Origin: Alcaligenes pakistanensis
Lineage (GTDB): Bacteria; Pseudomonadota; Gammaproteobacteria; Burkholderiales; Burkholderiaceae_B
Assembly (NCBI RefSeq): GCF_014652815.1
Contig: NZ_BMZN01000004.1
Location: 251,137-315,136, forward strand
Length of the DNA stretch: 64,000 nucleotides
Direction of reading: 5' to 3'
Shown: piece after piece, positions 9,158 to 19,050 of the stretch
Layout: each line of letters begins with the position of its first letter
Numbering within the stretch: position 1 is the first letter of the stretch
Notes under the pieces: generated by a model
What the model saw: the letters and a program-made list of their open reading frames with translations, nothing else
Databases searched by the model: none
What the model was told of the DNA's origin: nothing
Position numbers and translations under genes: made by a program

Positions 9158-9767
9158 TGGCGCAGAGCATGGCCTTGCTCAGGTTTGTCGGGACGGGCCT
9201 ACCCTGCATTTGTGCGGCCAGCGCATCTGCCCAGCGTTGCTGTAGTTGACGATGCGCCTGCACCAGCTCGGGCACGCTGGACGCAGGCTCCGAATCCAGC
9301 CAGCGACACTGCTGGGTTTTAGCGCTAAAGCCGATCGGGCTTAAGGTCCAGCTCAACTCCAGGGTGGCACGCTCGCCATAGACGGATTCAAAGCGCTGCA
9401 CCAGGACATCAATTTGCCAAAGCGGTGTTTTGGCGGCTGCATTGGCTAACTGGGGCACGCCCAAACGATCCTGCAAACCTGACACTAATGCCAAAGACAT
9501 TTCATCCGGCAAGGGGGATGCCCACTGACTATCATTAAGCAAATTGACCTGCCCGTCCGAGCTTTGGGTCAACACAAGCGAGCGGCGATCCAGCTGTGCC
9601 GGCACGTCCATGCGACGCAACTGAAAGCCTTTCCATGCCTGCGATGGCGCAGCCGCTACTGCGGGCGCCGTGTTAGGCGCTTGCAAGGTGTAATAGGTGG
9701 GCGTGGTCGAGGCGCAAGCGCTTAGCAAACTGGCAAACGCCACGGAAATCAGTAAACGGGACATCAT
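9153..9767 (-). CDS. pqiC: PqiC/YmbA-type outer-membrane-associated lipoprotein (ABC-type transport auxiliary)
   Basis: A 204-residue lipoprotein: signal peptide residues 1-17 and lipobox LLSAC with the modified Cys at 18. It continues with the TYYTLQ motif typical of the ABC-type transport auxiliary lipoprotein family. In the Pqi pathway PqiC is thought to receive the PqiB tunnel at the outer membrane during phospholipid traffic. The gene overlaps pqiB by 4 bp and ends the clpS-clpA-pqiABC run. Its stop codon lies inside the last GGTTAAC repeat of the putA control region. Confidence 0.82.
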   Translation of the reverse strand: MMSRLLISVAFASLLSACASTTPTYYTLQAPNTAPAVAAAPSQAWKGFQLRRMDVPAQLDRRSLVLTQSSDGQVNLLNDSQWASPLPDEMSLALVSGLQDRLGVPQLANAAAKTPLWQIDVLVQRFESVYGERATLELSWTLSPIGFSAKTQQCRWLDSEPASSVPELVQAHRQLQQRWADALAAQMQGRPVPTNLSKAMLCAS

Positions 9768-11416
9768 GGCGTGGGCTCCGGCAGCACATCAGGGGAACGA
9801 CCTCGCAAAACGGATGAAGGCTGGCTTTGCAGGGTATCGCTTAAATCACGCAAGGATCGCAACGAGCGTTTCAATTCGCTCAAGGTTTGATCCACCGAGG
9901 TATTGAAGGACGAGTCAGTATCCAGCATGGCACCCAATTTTTGAACTGCCGCATCCATGGACTTCAGTGCGCCGTTCAGTTGTGGCACGGTCGTCTTGTC
10001 CAGCTGCTTAAGGACCTGCCCCAGTTCAGTCAGACCGCTCTGCAGATTCTTGCCGATCTGGTCAAACGGAATCGCCGAAATCTTGGTGACGATATCACTG
10101 ACCTGTTCTTGCAGACGGTCGAAATCACCGGCAATAACTGGCACGATCAAGGGTTTGGCATTCTCGTCAAACTCAGCCCCAGGGGCCTTATCGAAGAACT
10201 CCAGAGCAATGTATTGCTGGCCGGTAATCAGGCTGGCGGGACGCAACTGACCGCGTAGACCACGTTCCACCATAGGTTTGAACAAGGCAATGACGGGATC
10301 TTTTTCATCGAGCTGCCCCTGAACCACCCGCTCGTACAAACGACCAAAGCGCTGCGGATAGATACGGGCTTTAACCAAGGCAAAGAAACGTTTGCGCTCG
10401 AAGTCAAACTCCAGATCCACATCGTAAACCTGGCCTAACTCCAGGCCGCGGAATTCGATCTTGGAACCTGGCACCAAACCGCGCACGGATTGATGGAAAT
10501 GGAATCGCAGCTCAACCGCCGGACCATCCGGCTCGGCCATGGCGCGTTCTTCGGTGGGGAAAAGCTCGTACTGCGCATCCGCCACAGCCACGTCCATAGA
10601 CTCGCCTTCCATCTGATCAAAGGCCAAGCCGCCTGCCAGCGCCGACACCAGGGAATGGGTACGCACATTAAAACCGGTGGAATCCAGGGACATATTGACC
10701 CCACTGACGTTCCAAAATCGCGAACCCTGGGTCACAAACTTGTCGTTGGGGGCATCCACAAACACCTGCACACGTACCCCGTCACCCTTGTCGTTCAGCT
10801 CGTAACTGCTAACCTGCCCCACCTGGATACCCTTGTAGTACAACGGTGAACCCAGATCTAGCGAACCCAATGCAGGCGCTGTCAGCACATAGCGTTTCCC
10901 AGTCCGGCCGCTCGTAACCTCTGGAGGGCTTTCCAAACCGACAAACTCCAGTTGCTCGGCCTTTTTATTCACCTCAAACGGTGCATCCACTCCGATATAA
11001 ACACCGGACAACAAGGTGCCCAGGCCCGACACGCCACTTAATCCCAAGCGCGGACGAACGACCCAAAAACGCGCGTCTTCTTGTGTAATGAATTCTGAGC
11101 CATCGCGCTCCAACTGCGCCGTCACCAGAACACCCTTACGGTCAGGGGTGACCTGAATATCAGAGATCGTGCCTACATTCACATCGCGATAACGCAGTTT
11201 GGTTTGGTCCACCGCCAGCCCCTCTGCCGAATCAAAACTGATCGTGATGCGAGGGCCGGTCAACATCCAATTGCGCAGCACTAAAGACGCCCCCACCAGG
11301 GCGGCGGCGATGGGCAAGATCCATATCCAGGAAAAACGGGATCGCTGGGAGGGAACCAGCCTGGGCTGCGCTGGCTCGGTCAGAGCGTCAGGCTGATTAG
11401 TTGTTGAATCGTGCAC
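9764..11416 (-). CDS. pqiB: PqiB, MCE-family periplasmic tunnel protein
   Basis: A 550-residue protein with one N-terminal membrane segment (about residues 30-48, after a basic RSRFSW) and three MlaD/MCE domains at about 50-140, 165-230 and 290-400. A C-terminal helical region (about 430-520, heptad-like leucines) is expected to form the coiled-coil needle that spans the periplasm. This architecture matches E. coli PqiB. It begins 10 bp after pqiA and overlaps pqiC by 4 bp. The role, lipid transport between membranes, is inferred from the family. Confidence 0.88.
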   Translation of the reverse strand: MHDSTTNQPDALTEPAQPRLVPSQRSRFSWIWILPIAAALVGASLVLRNWMLTGPRITISFDSAEGLAVDQTKLRYRDVNVGTISDIQVTPDRKGVLVTAQLERDGSEFITQEDARFWVVRPRLGLSGVSGLGTLLSGVYIGVDAPFEVNKKAEQLEFVGLESPPEVTSGRTGKRYVLTAPALGSLDLGSPLYYKGIQVGQVSSYELNDKGDGVRVQVFVDAPNDKFVTQGSRFWNVSGVNMSLDSTGFNVRTHSLVSALAGGLAFDQMEGESMDVAVADAQYELFPTEERAMAEPDGPAVELRFHFHQSVRGLVPGSKIEFRGLELGQVYDVDLEFDFERKRFFALVKARIYPQRFGRLYERVVQGQLDEKDPVIALFKPMVERGLRGQLRPASLITGQQYIALEFFDKAPGAEFDENAKPLIVPVIAGDFDRLQEQVSDIVTKISAIPFDQIGKNLQSGLTELGQVLKQLDKTTVPQLNGALKSMDAAVQKLGAMLDTDSSFNTSVDQTLSELKRSLRSLRDLSDTLQSQPSSVLRGRSPDVLPEPTP

Positions 11417-11426
11417 CTTATTTCCT

Positions 11427-12716
11427 TCAGGAAGTCGCCTGCGAGGCAGGCCGAGACGGCTTATGTTGCGGTTCTACTGTATTTTTTTGATCGGTGCCCT
11501 GATCCCAACCGTGGCGCGGATCGTAGCTAATCGCAGCCAGCATGGTCAGGACCACCACGATGCCAAAGCTAAGCGCTCCCGCACCCGGAATAATCTGTGA
11601 CAAACCAGGGAAATTAGCCAGTGCCGCCATCAGGACCACGACAAATACGTCCAGCATGGACCACTGCCCAATCAGCTCGACCATATCGTAAATGCGATTG
11701 CGCTGACGCTGCACGTCATTACCGCGCCAACGTCGTCCCAAGAGCAAAATCACCAAAGCTGTCAGCTTGGTAATGGGAACGACAATACTGGCGATAAAGA
11801 CGATGAGAGCCAGATCCCAGGATCCCAACTGCCAAAGCTGAATGACGCCGCCCAAAATAGTGTGCGCGCTGTTGCCAACAATACTGCGCAGCTCCATCAC
11901 CGGCAGGACATTGGCAGGAATATAAAAGACACACGCCGTCAGCACCAGAGCGGCAACTCTGGTACGGCTATTGGGTTTCCGTTTATGTACGGCGGCACCA
12001 CAGCGATCACAAGTCTTGTTTTGACCGGATTGCAGGAAACCGCAGTGGGCACAGGCCGTCCAGGAGGGGTTTTCTTTCAGGTCCTGCTTCGTGGCGACAG
12101 GAACTAGCTTACGGTCCTCTGCCCAATGCCATAAACGATGTGCCGTAATACGGCTCAAACCGGTCAGCAAAAAGGTCAGCGCAAAAAAGGCATACATGCC
12201 AGGCGCCATTGTTAAATGCCCCATTCCGGCAAACTTCACAATGGCGACCAACAGCCCCAGGAACAAGACCGCCGTCATAGACCAATGCCCCAGGTGTCCC
12301 AACACCCGCAGGCCAAAACCAAAATCCCCAGGCAAGGGGCGTCCACGGGCAAGCAGGCCCAAGGCCCAGAACTGAAAAATCAATTGAAACAGCGGCAGCC
12401 AAAACCCCACCAAACCCGCCATAACCGACAGGCCCCAATACCCCTGCTGCCAGATCAGCAACAAGGCTTTGGGAAACGTTGGGGAGACTGTTTTGCCCGC
12501 CATGCTTAGATGAACGACGGGAAACAGGTTGGCAATCAGGAAGAGAATGAAAACCGCCAGAACCAGCGCTTGCCATTCACGAGGCGAAAAGCGGCTGTGG
12601 CGGTAAAGTTCAGTATCGCAACGCACACAACGAGCGAGCCCCGCTCCTTGAACGGGGACTCGCTCGTGTACGGTGTCACAGTGCGTACAGACGATTAGGG
12701 GGCCTGATGCCCTCAC
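11427..12716 (-). CDS. pqiA: PqiA, integral membrane protein with two zinc-ribbon/PqiA domains
   Basis: A 429-residue membrane protein built from two tandem PqiA units, each with a Cys4 ribbon (CTHC...CVRC near residues 10-33 and CAHC...CDRC near 222-238) followed by about four hydrophobic helices. The start is GTG at 12714-12716, only 3 bp after the clpA stop. No in-frame ATG precedes the first Cys pair and no clear ribosome-binding site is visible, so translation may depend on clpA. It works with PqiB and PqiC in envelope maintenance. In E. coli pqi genes respond to redox-cycling drugs; here regulation by the clp promoter is an inference from spacing. Confidence 0.87.
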   Translation of the reverse strand: MRASGPLIVCTHCDTVHERVPVQGAGLARCVRCDTELYRHSRFSPREWQALVLAVFILFLIANLFPVVHLSMAGKTVSPTFPKALLLIWQQGYWGLSVMAGLVGFWLPLFQLIFQFWALGLLARGRPLPGDFGFGLRVLGHLGHWSMTAVLFLGLLVAIVKFAGMGHLTMAPGMYAFFALTFLLTGLSRITAHRLWHWAEDRKLVPVATKQDLKENPSWTACAHCGFLQSGQNKTCDRCGAAVHKRKPNSRTRVAALVLTACVFYIPANVLPVMELRSIVGNSAHTILGGVIQLWQLGSWDLALIVFIASIVVPITKLTALVILLLGRRWRGNDVQRQRNRIYDMVELIGQWSMLDVFVVVLMAALANFPGLSQIIPGAGALSFGIVVVLTMLAAISYDPRHGWDQGTDQKNTVEPQHKPSRPASQATS

Positions 12717-12719
12717 GGC

Positions 12720-15041
12720 TTAGTCGACTAATTCCGGCTCGGGACGTGACGAGGCTTTGCGGCCGGGTTCATCAGGTCCAGACGAGGGATATTCCAATAC
12801 CACTTCGCCGTTTTCGTCCAAATCAACTTCGACCTGTCCGCCATCCACCAAGCGACCGAATAGCAGTTCGTCTGCCAGGGCACGACGAATCATGTCCTGA
12901 ATCAGCCTGTGCATGGGTCGGGCGCCCATAGCCGGATCAAAGCCCTTGGCAGCCAAGTGCTCACGCAAGGCATCCGAGAAGGACACTTCGACGCGCTTCT
13001 CGTGCAACTGGTTTTCCAGCTGCATCAGGAACTTGTCGACCACGCGCAGGATAATGTCGCGCGATAGCGGTGCGAAACCAATGATTGCATCCAGACGGTT
13101 GCGGAACTCCGGAGAGAAGTGACGCTTGATGTCCTGCATTTCATCACCCGAGCGCTGGGGCTGAGTAAAGCCAATGCTGGTCTTGTTCAACGCCTCTGCA
13201 CCGGCATTAGTGGTCATGATCAGGATGACGTTGCGGAAATCTGCCTTGCGGCCGTTGTTATCCGTCAAAGTCCCGTGATCCATCACCTGCAGCAGAATGT
13301 TGTAGACGTCCGGGTGAGCCTTTTCGATTTCGTCCAGCAGCAACACACAATGTGGCTGCTTGGTGACGGCCTCGGTCAGCAAACCACCCTGATCGAAACC
13401 GACATAGCCAGGAGGAGCACCGATCAGGCGCGACACGGTGTGACGCTCCATGTACTCGGACATATCAAAACGCAGTAGCTCTACGCCCAGCACAAAGGCC
13501 AGCTGACGCGCCACTTCGGTTTTACCCACGCCGGTCGGGCCGGAGAACAGGAAGGAACCAATAGGCTTATCGGGCAGACCCAAACCGGAGCGCGCCATCT
13601 TAATGGCGGCTGCCAGGGCATCAATCGCGACGTCCTGACCAAACACCACCGATTTCAGGTCGCGAGCCAATGTCGCCAGCTTATTGCGATCATCGCTAGA
13701 CACAGTCTGGGGCGGAATGCGCGCAATGCGCGACACCGTCGCCTGGATATCGGTTTTTCCAATAACCTTTTTCTGCTTGGAGCGTGGCAGCAAACGCTGC
13801 GCAGCACCAGCCTCGTCGATCACGTCGATGGCCTTATCGGGTAGAAAACGGTCGTTGATATAACGAGCGGAGAGTTCGGCTGCAGCAGTCAAGGCAGCGG
13901 CCGAGTAACGCACCCCGTGGTGCTCTTCAAAATTGGCTTTCAGCCCACGCAGAATCTGAATGGTCTGCTCCACCGTAGGCTCGGCCACATCAATTTTCTG
14001 GAAGCGACGCGACAAGGCGTGGTCTTTCTCAAAAATTCCGCGGTATTCCGAGTAGGTGGTCGCACCAAGACACTTCAACTGGCCCGAGGACAGTGCGGGC
14101 TTGAGCAGATTGGATGCATCCAAGGTTCCGCCCGAAGCCGAACCGGCTCCGATCAGGGTATGGATTTCGTCAATAAACAAAATGGACTGCGCCGTTTCCT
14201 TGAGCTGTTTCAGCACGGCTTTCAAGCGTTGCTCAAAATCGCCCCGATACTTGGTCCCGGCCAGCAAGGCGCCCATATCCAAGGCATAAACCCGGGCTTC
14301 GCTGAGGATATCGGGGATATCCCCACGCTGAATACGCAGTGCCAGCCCTTCGGCAATGGCGGTTTTACCCACACCGGCTTCACCCACCAGCAAGGGATTG
14401 TTCTTGCGGCGGCGGCACAGGACCTGGATGACGCGCTCAACTTCCTTTTCACGGCCAATCAAGGGGTCGATTCGACCCAGGCTGGCTTCGGTGTTCAGGT
14501 CGGTAGCGTACAAATCCAATGGGGACTTCTGAGCGTCCGAACGGGTATCGGCTTCGGCAGCAGCCGAGGCTTTAGGCGGTTCGGGTGCAGCGGGCTCTGG
14601 ATTGGCTTTGGTGATGCCATGCGAGAGGAAATTGACCACATCCAGGCGCGAGACACCTTGTTGCTGCAAGTAATAAACAGCGTGCGAGTCCTTTTCCCCG
14701 TACATCGCCACCAGCACATTGGCTCCGGAAACCACATTTTTACCGGAGTTACTGGACGATACGTGCATGATGGCACGTTGAATAACACGCTGAAAGCCCA
14801 GCGTAGGCTGGGTATCGACCTCGCCTTCGCCAGGGAAGGTGGGCGTGTTTTCGTTGATGAATTTACGCAAATTCTGGCGCAGTGCATCAATATCGGCAGC
14901 ACATGCTTTCAACACTTCCAAAGTGGAGGCGTTATCGAGCAGGGACAACAGCAGATGCTCTACCGTGATGAATTCATGGCGCGCGGCACGAGCCTCGACA
15001 AAGGCCATGTGTAGACTGACTTCAAGTTCTTCGGAGATCAT
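12720..15041 (-). CDS. clpA: ClpA, ATPase unfoldase subunit of the ClpAP protease
   Basis: A 773-residue AAA+ unfoldase. The N-domain spans about residues 1-140 (starting [14 protein letters not shown]). AAA module 1 has Walker [10 protein letters not shown] near 218-226, and module 2 has GPTGVGKTE near 507. A C-terminal small domain carries [11 protein letters not shown]. ClpA feeds unfolded proteins into ClpP and is directed to N-degron substrates by ClpS, encoded just upstream. No clpP is in the window. Length and domains match E. coli ClpA (758). The last residues are acidic and a little longer than usual. Confidence 0.95.
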   Translation of the reverse strand: MISEELEVSLHMAFVEARAARHEFITVEHLLLSLLDNASTLEVLKACAADIDALRQNLRKFINENTPTFPGEGEVDTQPTLGFQRVIQRAIMHVSSSNSGKNVVSGANVLVAMYGEKDSHAVYYLQQQGVSRLDVVNFLSHGITKANPEPAAPEPPKASAAAEADTRSDAQKSPLDLYATDLNTEASLGRIDPLIGREKEVERVIQVLCRRRKNNPLLVGEAGVGKTAIAEGLALRIQRGDIPDILSEARVYALDMGALLAGTKYRGDFEQRLKAVLKQLKETAQSILFIDEIHTLIGAGSASGGTLDASNLLKPALSSGQLKCLGATTYSEYRGIFEKDHALSRRFQKIDVAEPTVEQTIQILRGLKANFEEHHGVRYSAAALTAAAELSARYINDRFLPDKAIDVIDEAGAAQRLLPRSKQKKVIGKTDIQATVSRIARIPPQTVSSDDRNKLATLARDLKSVVFGQDVAIDALAAAIKMARSGLGLPDKPIGSFLFSGPTGVGKTEVARQLAFVLGVELLRFDMSEYMERHTVSRLIGAPPGYVGFDQGGLLTEAVTKQPHCVLLLDEIEKAHPDVYNILLQVMDHGTLTDNNGRKADFRNVILIMTTNAGAEALNKTSIGFTQPQRSGDEMQDIKRHFSPEFRNRLDAIIGFAPLSRDIILRVVDKFLMQLENQLHEKRVEVSFSDALREHLAAKGFDPAMGARPMHRLIQDMIRRALADELLFGRLVDGGQVEVDLDENGEVVLEYPSSGPDEPGRKASSRPEPELVD

Positions 15042-15134
15042 GCTTCCTCCTACACGGCAAGAGTAAAACTAGGGGTTAAGACTATTCTATGACTAATTTG
15101 CCTGATCTGAACAATACGGTAAACCATTAAATGG

Positions 15135-15458
15135 TCAAGCATCAGGCACCGGCTCCATCACACACTGCAAAGGGTGCTGTCGTGACTGCGCCAGTTGTCG
15201 CACAATTTCCACCTTGGTGGCCGCAATATCTCGCGGATACACCCCGCAGACAGCCCGACCCTCGTAATGTACTTTAAGCATAAGCTGTTCGGCCTGCTCG
15301 GGGGTTTTGGAAAACACCCGCTCCAGTATATTCACCACAAACTCCATGGGTGTGTAGTCATCGTTCAGCAAGATGACCTGATACATGGGTGGTGGGGCAA
15401 GCCGCGCGGATTGGCGCTCTACCGTTGTGGCGCCTTGCTTATCGATCTCAATGGCCAT
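15135..15458 (-). CDS. clpS: ClpS, ATP-dependent Clp protease adaptor
   Basis: A 107-residue adaptor that binds N-terminal destabilising residues and hands substrates to ClpA. The core motif [19 protein letters not shown] (about residues 22-40) contains the Asn and Asp that contact the N-degron, and [13 protein letters not shown] supplies the conserved His. The 25-residue N-terminal tail needed for ClpA delivery is present. It lies 93 bp upstream of clpA on the same strand, the usual pairing. Confidence 0.94.
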   Translation of the reverse strand: MAIEIDKQGATTVERQSARLAPPPMYQVILLNDDYTPMEFVVNILERVFSKTPEQAEQLMLKVHYEGRAVCGVYPRDIAATKVEIVRQLAQSRQHPLQCVMEPVPDA

Positions 15459-15623
15459 AATACAGAACTAGGTGCTTTCCATAGGTTGACTGGGGGGAAC
15501 AAAATTCAGCATCATCCGACTGATCGTGTCAACTTCACAGTAAAAAGTGAGGTGCTGCGATCAAAGGCCCAGGGAGGGGCCGAAAAAAGTATCAACCATA
15601 CACTAAGTTGAGAGGCAGCAAGC

Positions 15624-15869
15624 ATGTCGGAAAATACCACCACCGCAGGCACTGGAGACAATCAAAAACTATCCGGGACCGTTAAGTGGTTCAATGACGC
15701 CAAGGGATTTGGATTCATCACGCCCGATAACGGCGGTGAAGATCTCTTCGCTCATTTTTCATCCATCCAGATGAACGGGTTCAAGACCTTGAAAGAAGGC
15801 CAAAAAGTTTTATATGAAGTTGCCCAAGGCCCTAAAGGCAAGCAGGCACTCAATATTACTGCGCCTTAG
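15624..15869 (+). CDS. Cold-shock domain protein, CspA family
   Basis: An 81-residue single cold-shock domain with a short polar N-terminal extension of about 14 residues. RNP1 (KGFGFITP, about 28-35) and RNP2 (DLFAHFS, about 41-47) nucleic-acid-binding motifs are intact, so it should bind single-stranded RNA or DNA as a chaperone. It stands divergent from clpS with a 165-bp gap, which leaves room for a long structured leader as in other csp genes. The DUF192 gene follows after 46 bp. Confidence 0.92.
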   Translation: MSENTTTAGTGDNQKLSGTVKWFNDAKGFGFITPDNGGEDLFAHFSSIQMNGFKTLKEGQKVLYEVAQGPKGKQALNITAP

Positions 15870-15915
15870 TATCTCTTGCGCTCTCGATTCTAACAAAAGC
15901 AGGTTCGCAACACAC

Positions 15916-16386
15916 ATGCAGTATCGCACTACGACTACGGGGCCTGCGCGCCCTGTTTTTTTTGCCTGTCTCCTGGCGGCGCTTTTTATCAGCGCACCAG
16001 CCCAGGCGGATGAAACTCTTCCCACCCTGACACTGACCCTGGGTTCCAAACAAATCCAGGCCGAAGTGGCCGATACCGACGAGACTCGTGCCCAAGGCTT
16101 GATGCATAGAGAAAGCCTGGCTCCCGATCACGGCATGTTATTTGTCTTCGAGCACACCGGAACGCCTTGCTTCTGGATGAAGAATACACCCTTGCCGCTG
16201 GATATTGCCTTCATTACCGATGACGGCACGATCAGCAATATCGAAGCCATGCAGCCTTTTGATCTTCAGTCACACTGCCCTGTGCGACCTGTGCGCTATG
16301 CCTTGGAGATGGAGCAAGGCTGGTTCAAACAAGCAGGCAAGCAAGCCGGTGAACGTATTACCGGCCTGCCTGCCCCGCGACCTTAA
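15916..16386 (+). CDS. Exported DUF192 protein
   Basis: A 156-residue protein from the ATG at 15916. The open frame extends further 5' but would overlap the csp gene, and this start gives a clean signal peptide (hydrophobic core FFACLLAALFI, cleavage after AQA near residue 31). The mature part carries DUF192 hallmarks: RAQGLMHRESL, MLFVF, FWMKNTPLPLDIAFI and a final VRYALEMEQGWF. The biochemical function is not established. Its stop codon abuts the pcaF stop on the other strand with no base between them. Confidence 0.88.
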   Translation: MQYRTTTTGPARPVFFACLLAALFISAPAQADETLPTLTLTLGSKQIQAEVADTDETRAQGLMHRESLAPDHGMLFVFEHTGTPCFWMKNTPLPLDIAFITDDGTISNIEAMQPFDLQSHCPVRPVRYALEMEQGWFKQAGKQAGERITGLPAPRP

Positions 16387-17592
16387 TTAGACACGTTCCA
16401 GAATCAAGGCCACGCCCTGACCGACACCAATACACATGGTGCACAGGGCGTAACGCCCACCGGTGCGATGAAGCTGATTAATCGCAGCAATCGCCAAACG
16501 CGCACCACTGGCACCCAGAGGGTGGCCCAAAGCGATCGCGCCCCCATTCGGGTTCACGCGCGGATCGTTGTCAGCTAGACCTAGCATGCGGGTTACGGCC
16601 AAGCCTTGAGCAGCAAACGCTTCGTTCAGCTCGATCACATCCATTTGATCCAGTGTCAGACCGGCCAAGGCCAGCACTTTCTGGCTGGCAGGCGCTGGAC
16701 CAATGCCCATGATGCGCGGCTCTACACCAGCAAAAGCCATCGCCACCACACGAGCGCGTGGCGTCAGGCCCTGAGCTTCAACGGTCGCCTTGTCTGCTAC
16801 CAGCAGCGCACATGCCCCGTCGTTCACTCCGGACGCATTCCCGGCAGTGACCGAACCATCAGCACGCACAACAGGTTTCAGACGAGCTAGTGATTCCATG
16901 GTGGTTGCACGAGGATGCTCGTCCTTGTCCACCACAATAGGATCGCCCTTACGTTGGGGAATGAACACGGGGGTAATTTCTTCAGCAAGAATGCCTGCTT
17001 CCTGAGCAGCCGCCGCACGCAGCTGGCTGTTCAAGGCAAACACGTCCTGATCTTCGCGAGATACATTGAATTGCTGAGCCACGTTTTCAGCGGTTTCAGG
17101 CATGGAGTCCACGCCGTACTGCTCTTTCATCGCTTTGTTGATGAAGCGCCAGCCAATGGTGGTGTCGTAAATGCCTGCATTACGGGAGAACGCCGTTTCA
17201 GCTTTGCCCATCACAAAAGGGGCGCGGCTCATGCTCTCTACGCCGCCGGCCAGGATGAAGGAAGCGTCACCCGCACGAATAGCACGAGCAGCCGAGCCAA
17301 TAGCATCCAGGCCCGAACCACACAGACGGTTCAAGGTCACACCGGGCACATCCACAGGCAGACCGGCCAGCAAGGCAGACATGCGAGCGACGTTGCGGTT
17401 GTCTTCACCCGCCTGATTGGCGCAGCCATACATCACATCGTCCAGCTTGCTCCAGTCGACGTTAGGATTGCGCTTCATGAGCGCAGCGATAGGCACTGCA
17501 CCCAGATCATCCGCCCTCACAGCGGACAGCGAACCACCATAACGTCCGAAAGGCGTACGAATTGCGTCACAAATAAAGGCGTCCTGACTCAT
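16387..17592 (-). CDS. pcaF: 3-oxoadipyl-CoA (beta-ketoadipyl-CoA) thiolase
   Basis: A 401-residue thiolase that splits 3-oxoadipyl-CoA with CoA into succinyl-CoA and acetyl-CoA, the last step of the beta-ketoadipate (and phenylacetate) route. The active-site Cys lies in TLNRLCGSGLDAI (near 90), the His in GGAIALGHPLGASG (near 350) and the second Cys in CTMCIGVGQG (near 387). DDVMYGCANQAGEDNRNVAR is characteristic of PcaF/PaaJ. ATG 17592 was chosen over an upstream GTG because AGGGTG lies 7 nt before it. No other pca or paa gene is adjacent, so it could serve either pathway. Confidence 0.88.
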   Translation of the reverse strand: MSQDAFICDAIRTPFGRYGGSLSAVRADDLGAVPIAALMKRNPNVDWSKLDDVMYGCANQAGEDNRNVARMSALLAGLPVDVPGVTLNRLCGSGLDAIGSAARAIRAGDASFILAGGVESMSRAPFVMGKAETAFSRNAGIYDTTIGWRFINKAMKEQYGVDSMPETAENVAQQFNVSREDQDVFALNSQLRAAAAQEAGILAEEITPVFIPQRKGDPIVVDKDEHPRATTMESLARLKPVVRADGSVTAGNASGVNDGACALLVADKATVEAQGLTPRARVVAMAFAGVEPRIMGIGPAPASQKVLALAGLTLDQMDVIELNEAFAAQGLAVTRMLGLADNDPRVNPNGGAIALGHPLGASGARLAIAAINQLHRTGGRYALCTMCIGVGQGVALILERV

Positions 17593-17643
17593 GAAAATCA
17601 CCCTGATAACTTGAATAAAATCACGCGAGAATGCTATGAAGCA

Positions 17644-17681
17644 CGCTCAGAATCTACTGTTTTGATAGTAGCGCCTGAGCG
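17644..17681. promoter_or_regulatory. Composite inverted repeat in the pcaF upstream region
   Basis: CGCTCAG (17644-17650) pairs with CTGAGCG (17675-17681), and CTACT (17654-17658) with AGTAG (17667-17671), separated by a symmetric 3x3 internal gap and an 8-nt centre. It lies 52-89 bp before the pcaF start. It could be a two-part operator or a hairpin in the 5' leader. The rest of the 418-bp gap between pcaF and the AraC gene shows no convincing gene. Confidence 0.45.
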
Positions 17682-18010
17682 CAAGCAGGCTTTTCACGGT
17701 CACCAAGCCTGTCCACTGAGCGGTCAATTTAGTTTCCCCAACTCAGGTCGGTCTGACGGCATGCCATGCAAAAGCGCAGTCCAAACCAGGACATCTCCGC
17801 ACTACATACAAGATCAGCCACAGATTCAATCCCTATTTTCACGTGCTTGCGAATTTCTGAAACGTCCAGCTACACTTGGCGACGTTACCAGCCCGTCTGA
17901 CGCAGTACCAGCAGGAATTTGCACCCGAGAAATGGATCACTCCATTCTTATGCCTCCAACGCCCCACGGCATCCGATGCATGACCGCGTTATAGATAGGC
18001 GTGACTGCGT

Positions 18011-18988
18011 ATGACTACCCCCGTACCCTGCATCAAGCTCCGAAGCATGCTTCAAATGGCGCCCTATTTGGCAACGCAGGGGGTGTGCGTACTGGATTTC
18101 TTCCAGCGCCTGGGCATTTCCACCAATATTTTTCAGAACCCAGATATATGGCTGCCACGTGCCGCCTGCTTTCGCATTGCCAATGAGATGGCCGCCATCA
18201 CCCAAGACTCATTCAGCGGGGCCTATGTGGGCCATCTGACCGAGATTCGATCCTTGGGCACGTGGGGGGAGCTCATCATGCGCTCCAGCAATATTGCCCA
18301 GGCCTGTGCCCTGGCCTCTACTCACGCCACCATGCTGCACCAGGGTGGGGAGGTCAAAATCGTCACCGAAGGCCGCCGAATCAAAATGATTCACCAGTTC
18401 ACGGGGCACTATGAGGCAGACCCTGGACAATTTGTTCTGGGTAGTCTGGCCGTCCTGCGTAAAGTCCCGCTGATGGCAGGAGAACCGTCTGCCATACAAG
18501 TCCATATCAAAGCATCCAGAAGAAAAGGCGATGCGGCACTGGAGGAGTGCCTGGGGCCCAATATCTTTACCAACGCCCAATACAATATGATCGAGTTTGA
18601 TCGCGACCTACTGGCGGAACCGCTCACGCACACTCGCGACGAGGCCTGGAAAACAACAGACGCCTTGCAGTCCACCATTAAAACGGCGGATCTGCTGCTT
18701 CAAAACATCGCCGATCACGAGCTCTCCAAGCTGGACCCCGTCTCAAAGCACGTCGGCTTGTCAGCACGCACCTTGCAACGCCGGCTGAAATACTGTGGTG
18801 TTGATTTTGACGCTTTGCGCGACGAAACACGGCGTAGCCAATCCCTGCAGTTGATGGCTACCGGCCGCTACACTGCAACCGAAATCGCGTACATGGTGGG
18901 TTATAGCGATCAGGCTCACTTTACGCGTGCCTTCAAACGCTGGACGGGTAGCGCGCCGTCGCGCTATCCGGATGCGGCATTAGCTTAA
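18011..18988 (+). CDS. AraC-family transcriptional regulator (arabinose-binding-like N-domain)
   Basis: A 325-residue regulator. Residues about 20-200 resemble the effector domain found in OruR/ArgR-type AraC proteins (LATQGVCVLDFFQRLGIS at the start). Residues about 235-320 form the double helix-turn-helix: LSARTLQRRLK and the signature ATEIAYMVGYSDQAHFTRAFKRWTG-like block split across two helices. Such proteins usually activate catabolic genes in response to a small effector. Both neighbours point away or towards it on the other strand (divergent pcaF, convergent barrel gene), so pcaF is a possible target, but this is inference. Confidence 0.85.
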   Translation: MTTPVPCIKLRSMLQMAPYLATQGVCVLDFFQRLGISTNIFQNPDIWLPRAACFRIANEMAAITQDSFSGAYVGHLTEIRSLGTWGELIMRSSNIAQACALASTHATMLHQGGEVKIVTEGRRIKMIHQFTGHYEADPGQFVLGSLAVLRKVPLMAGEPSAIQVHIKASRRKGDAALEECLGPNIFTNAQYNMIEFDRDLLAEPLTHTRDEAWKTTDALQSTIKTADLLLQNIADHELSKLDPVSKHVGLSARTLQRRLKYCGVDFDALRDETRRSQSLQLMATGRYTATEIAYMVGYSDQAHFTRAFKRWTGSAPSRYPDAALA

Positions 18989-19050
18989 GAAACACAATAG
19001 GCCTACCATCCAGAGCGGCTCAGGTTTAAGCGAATGCGCCGCGCGAAGCT

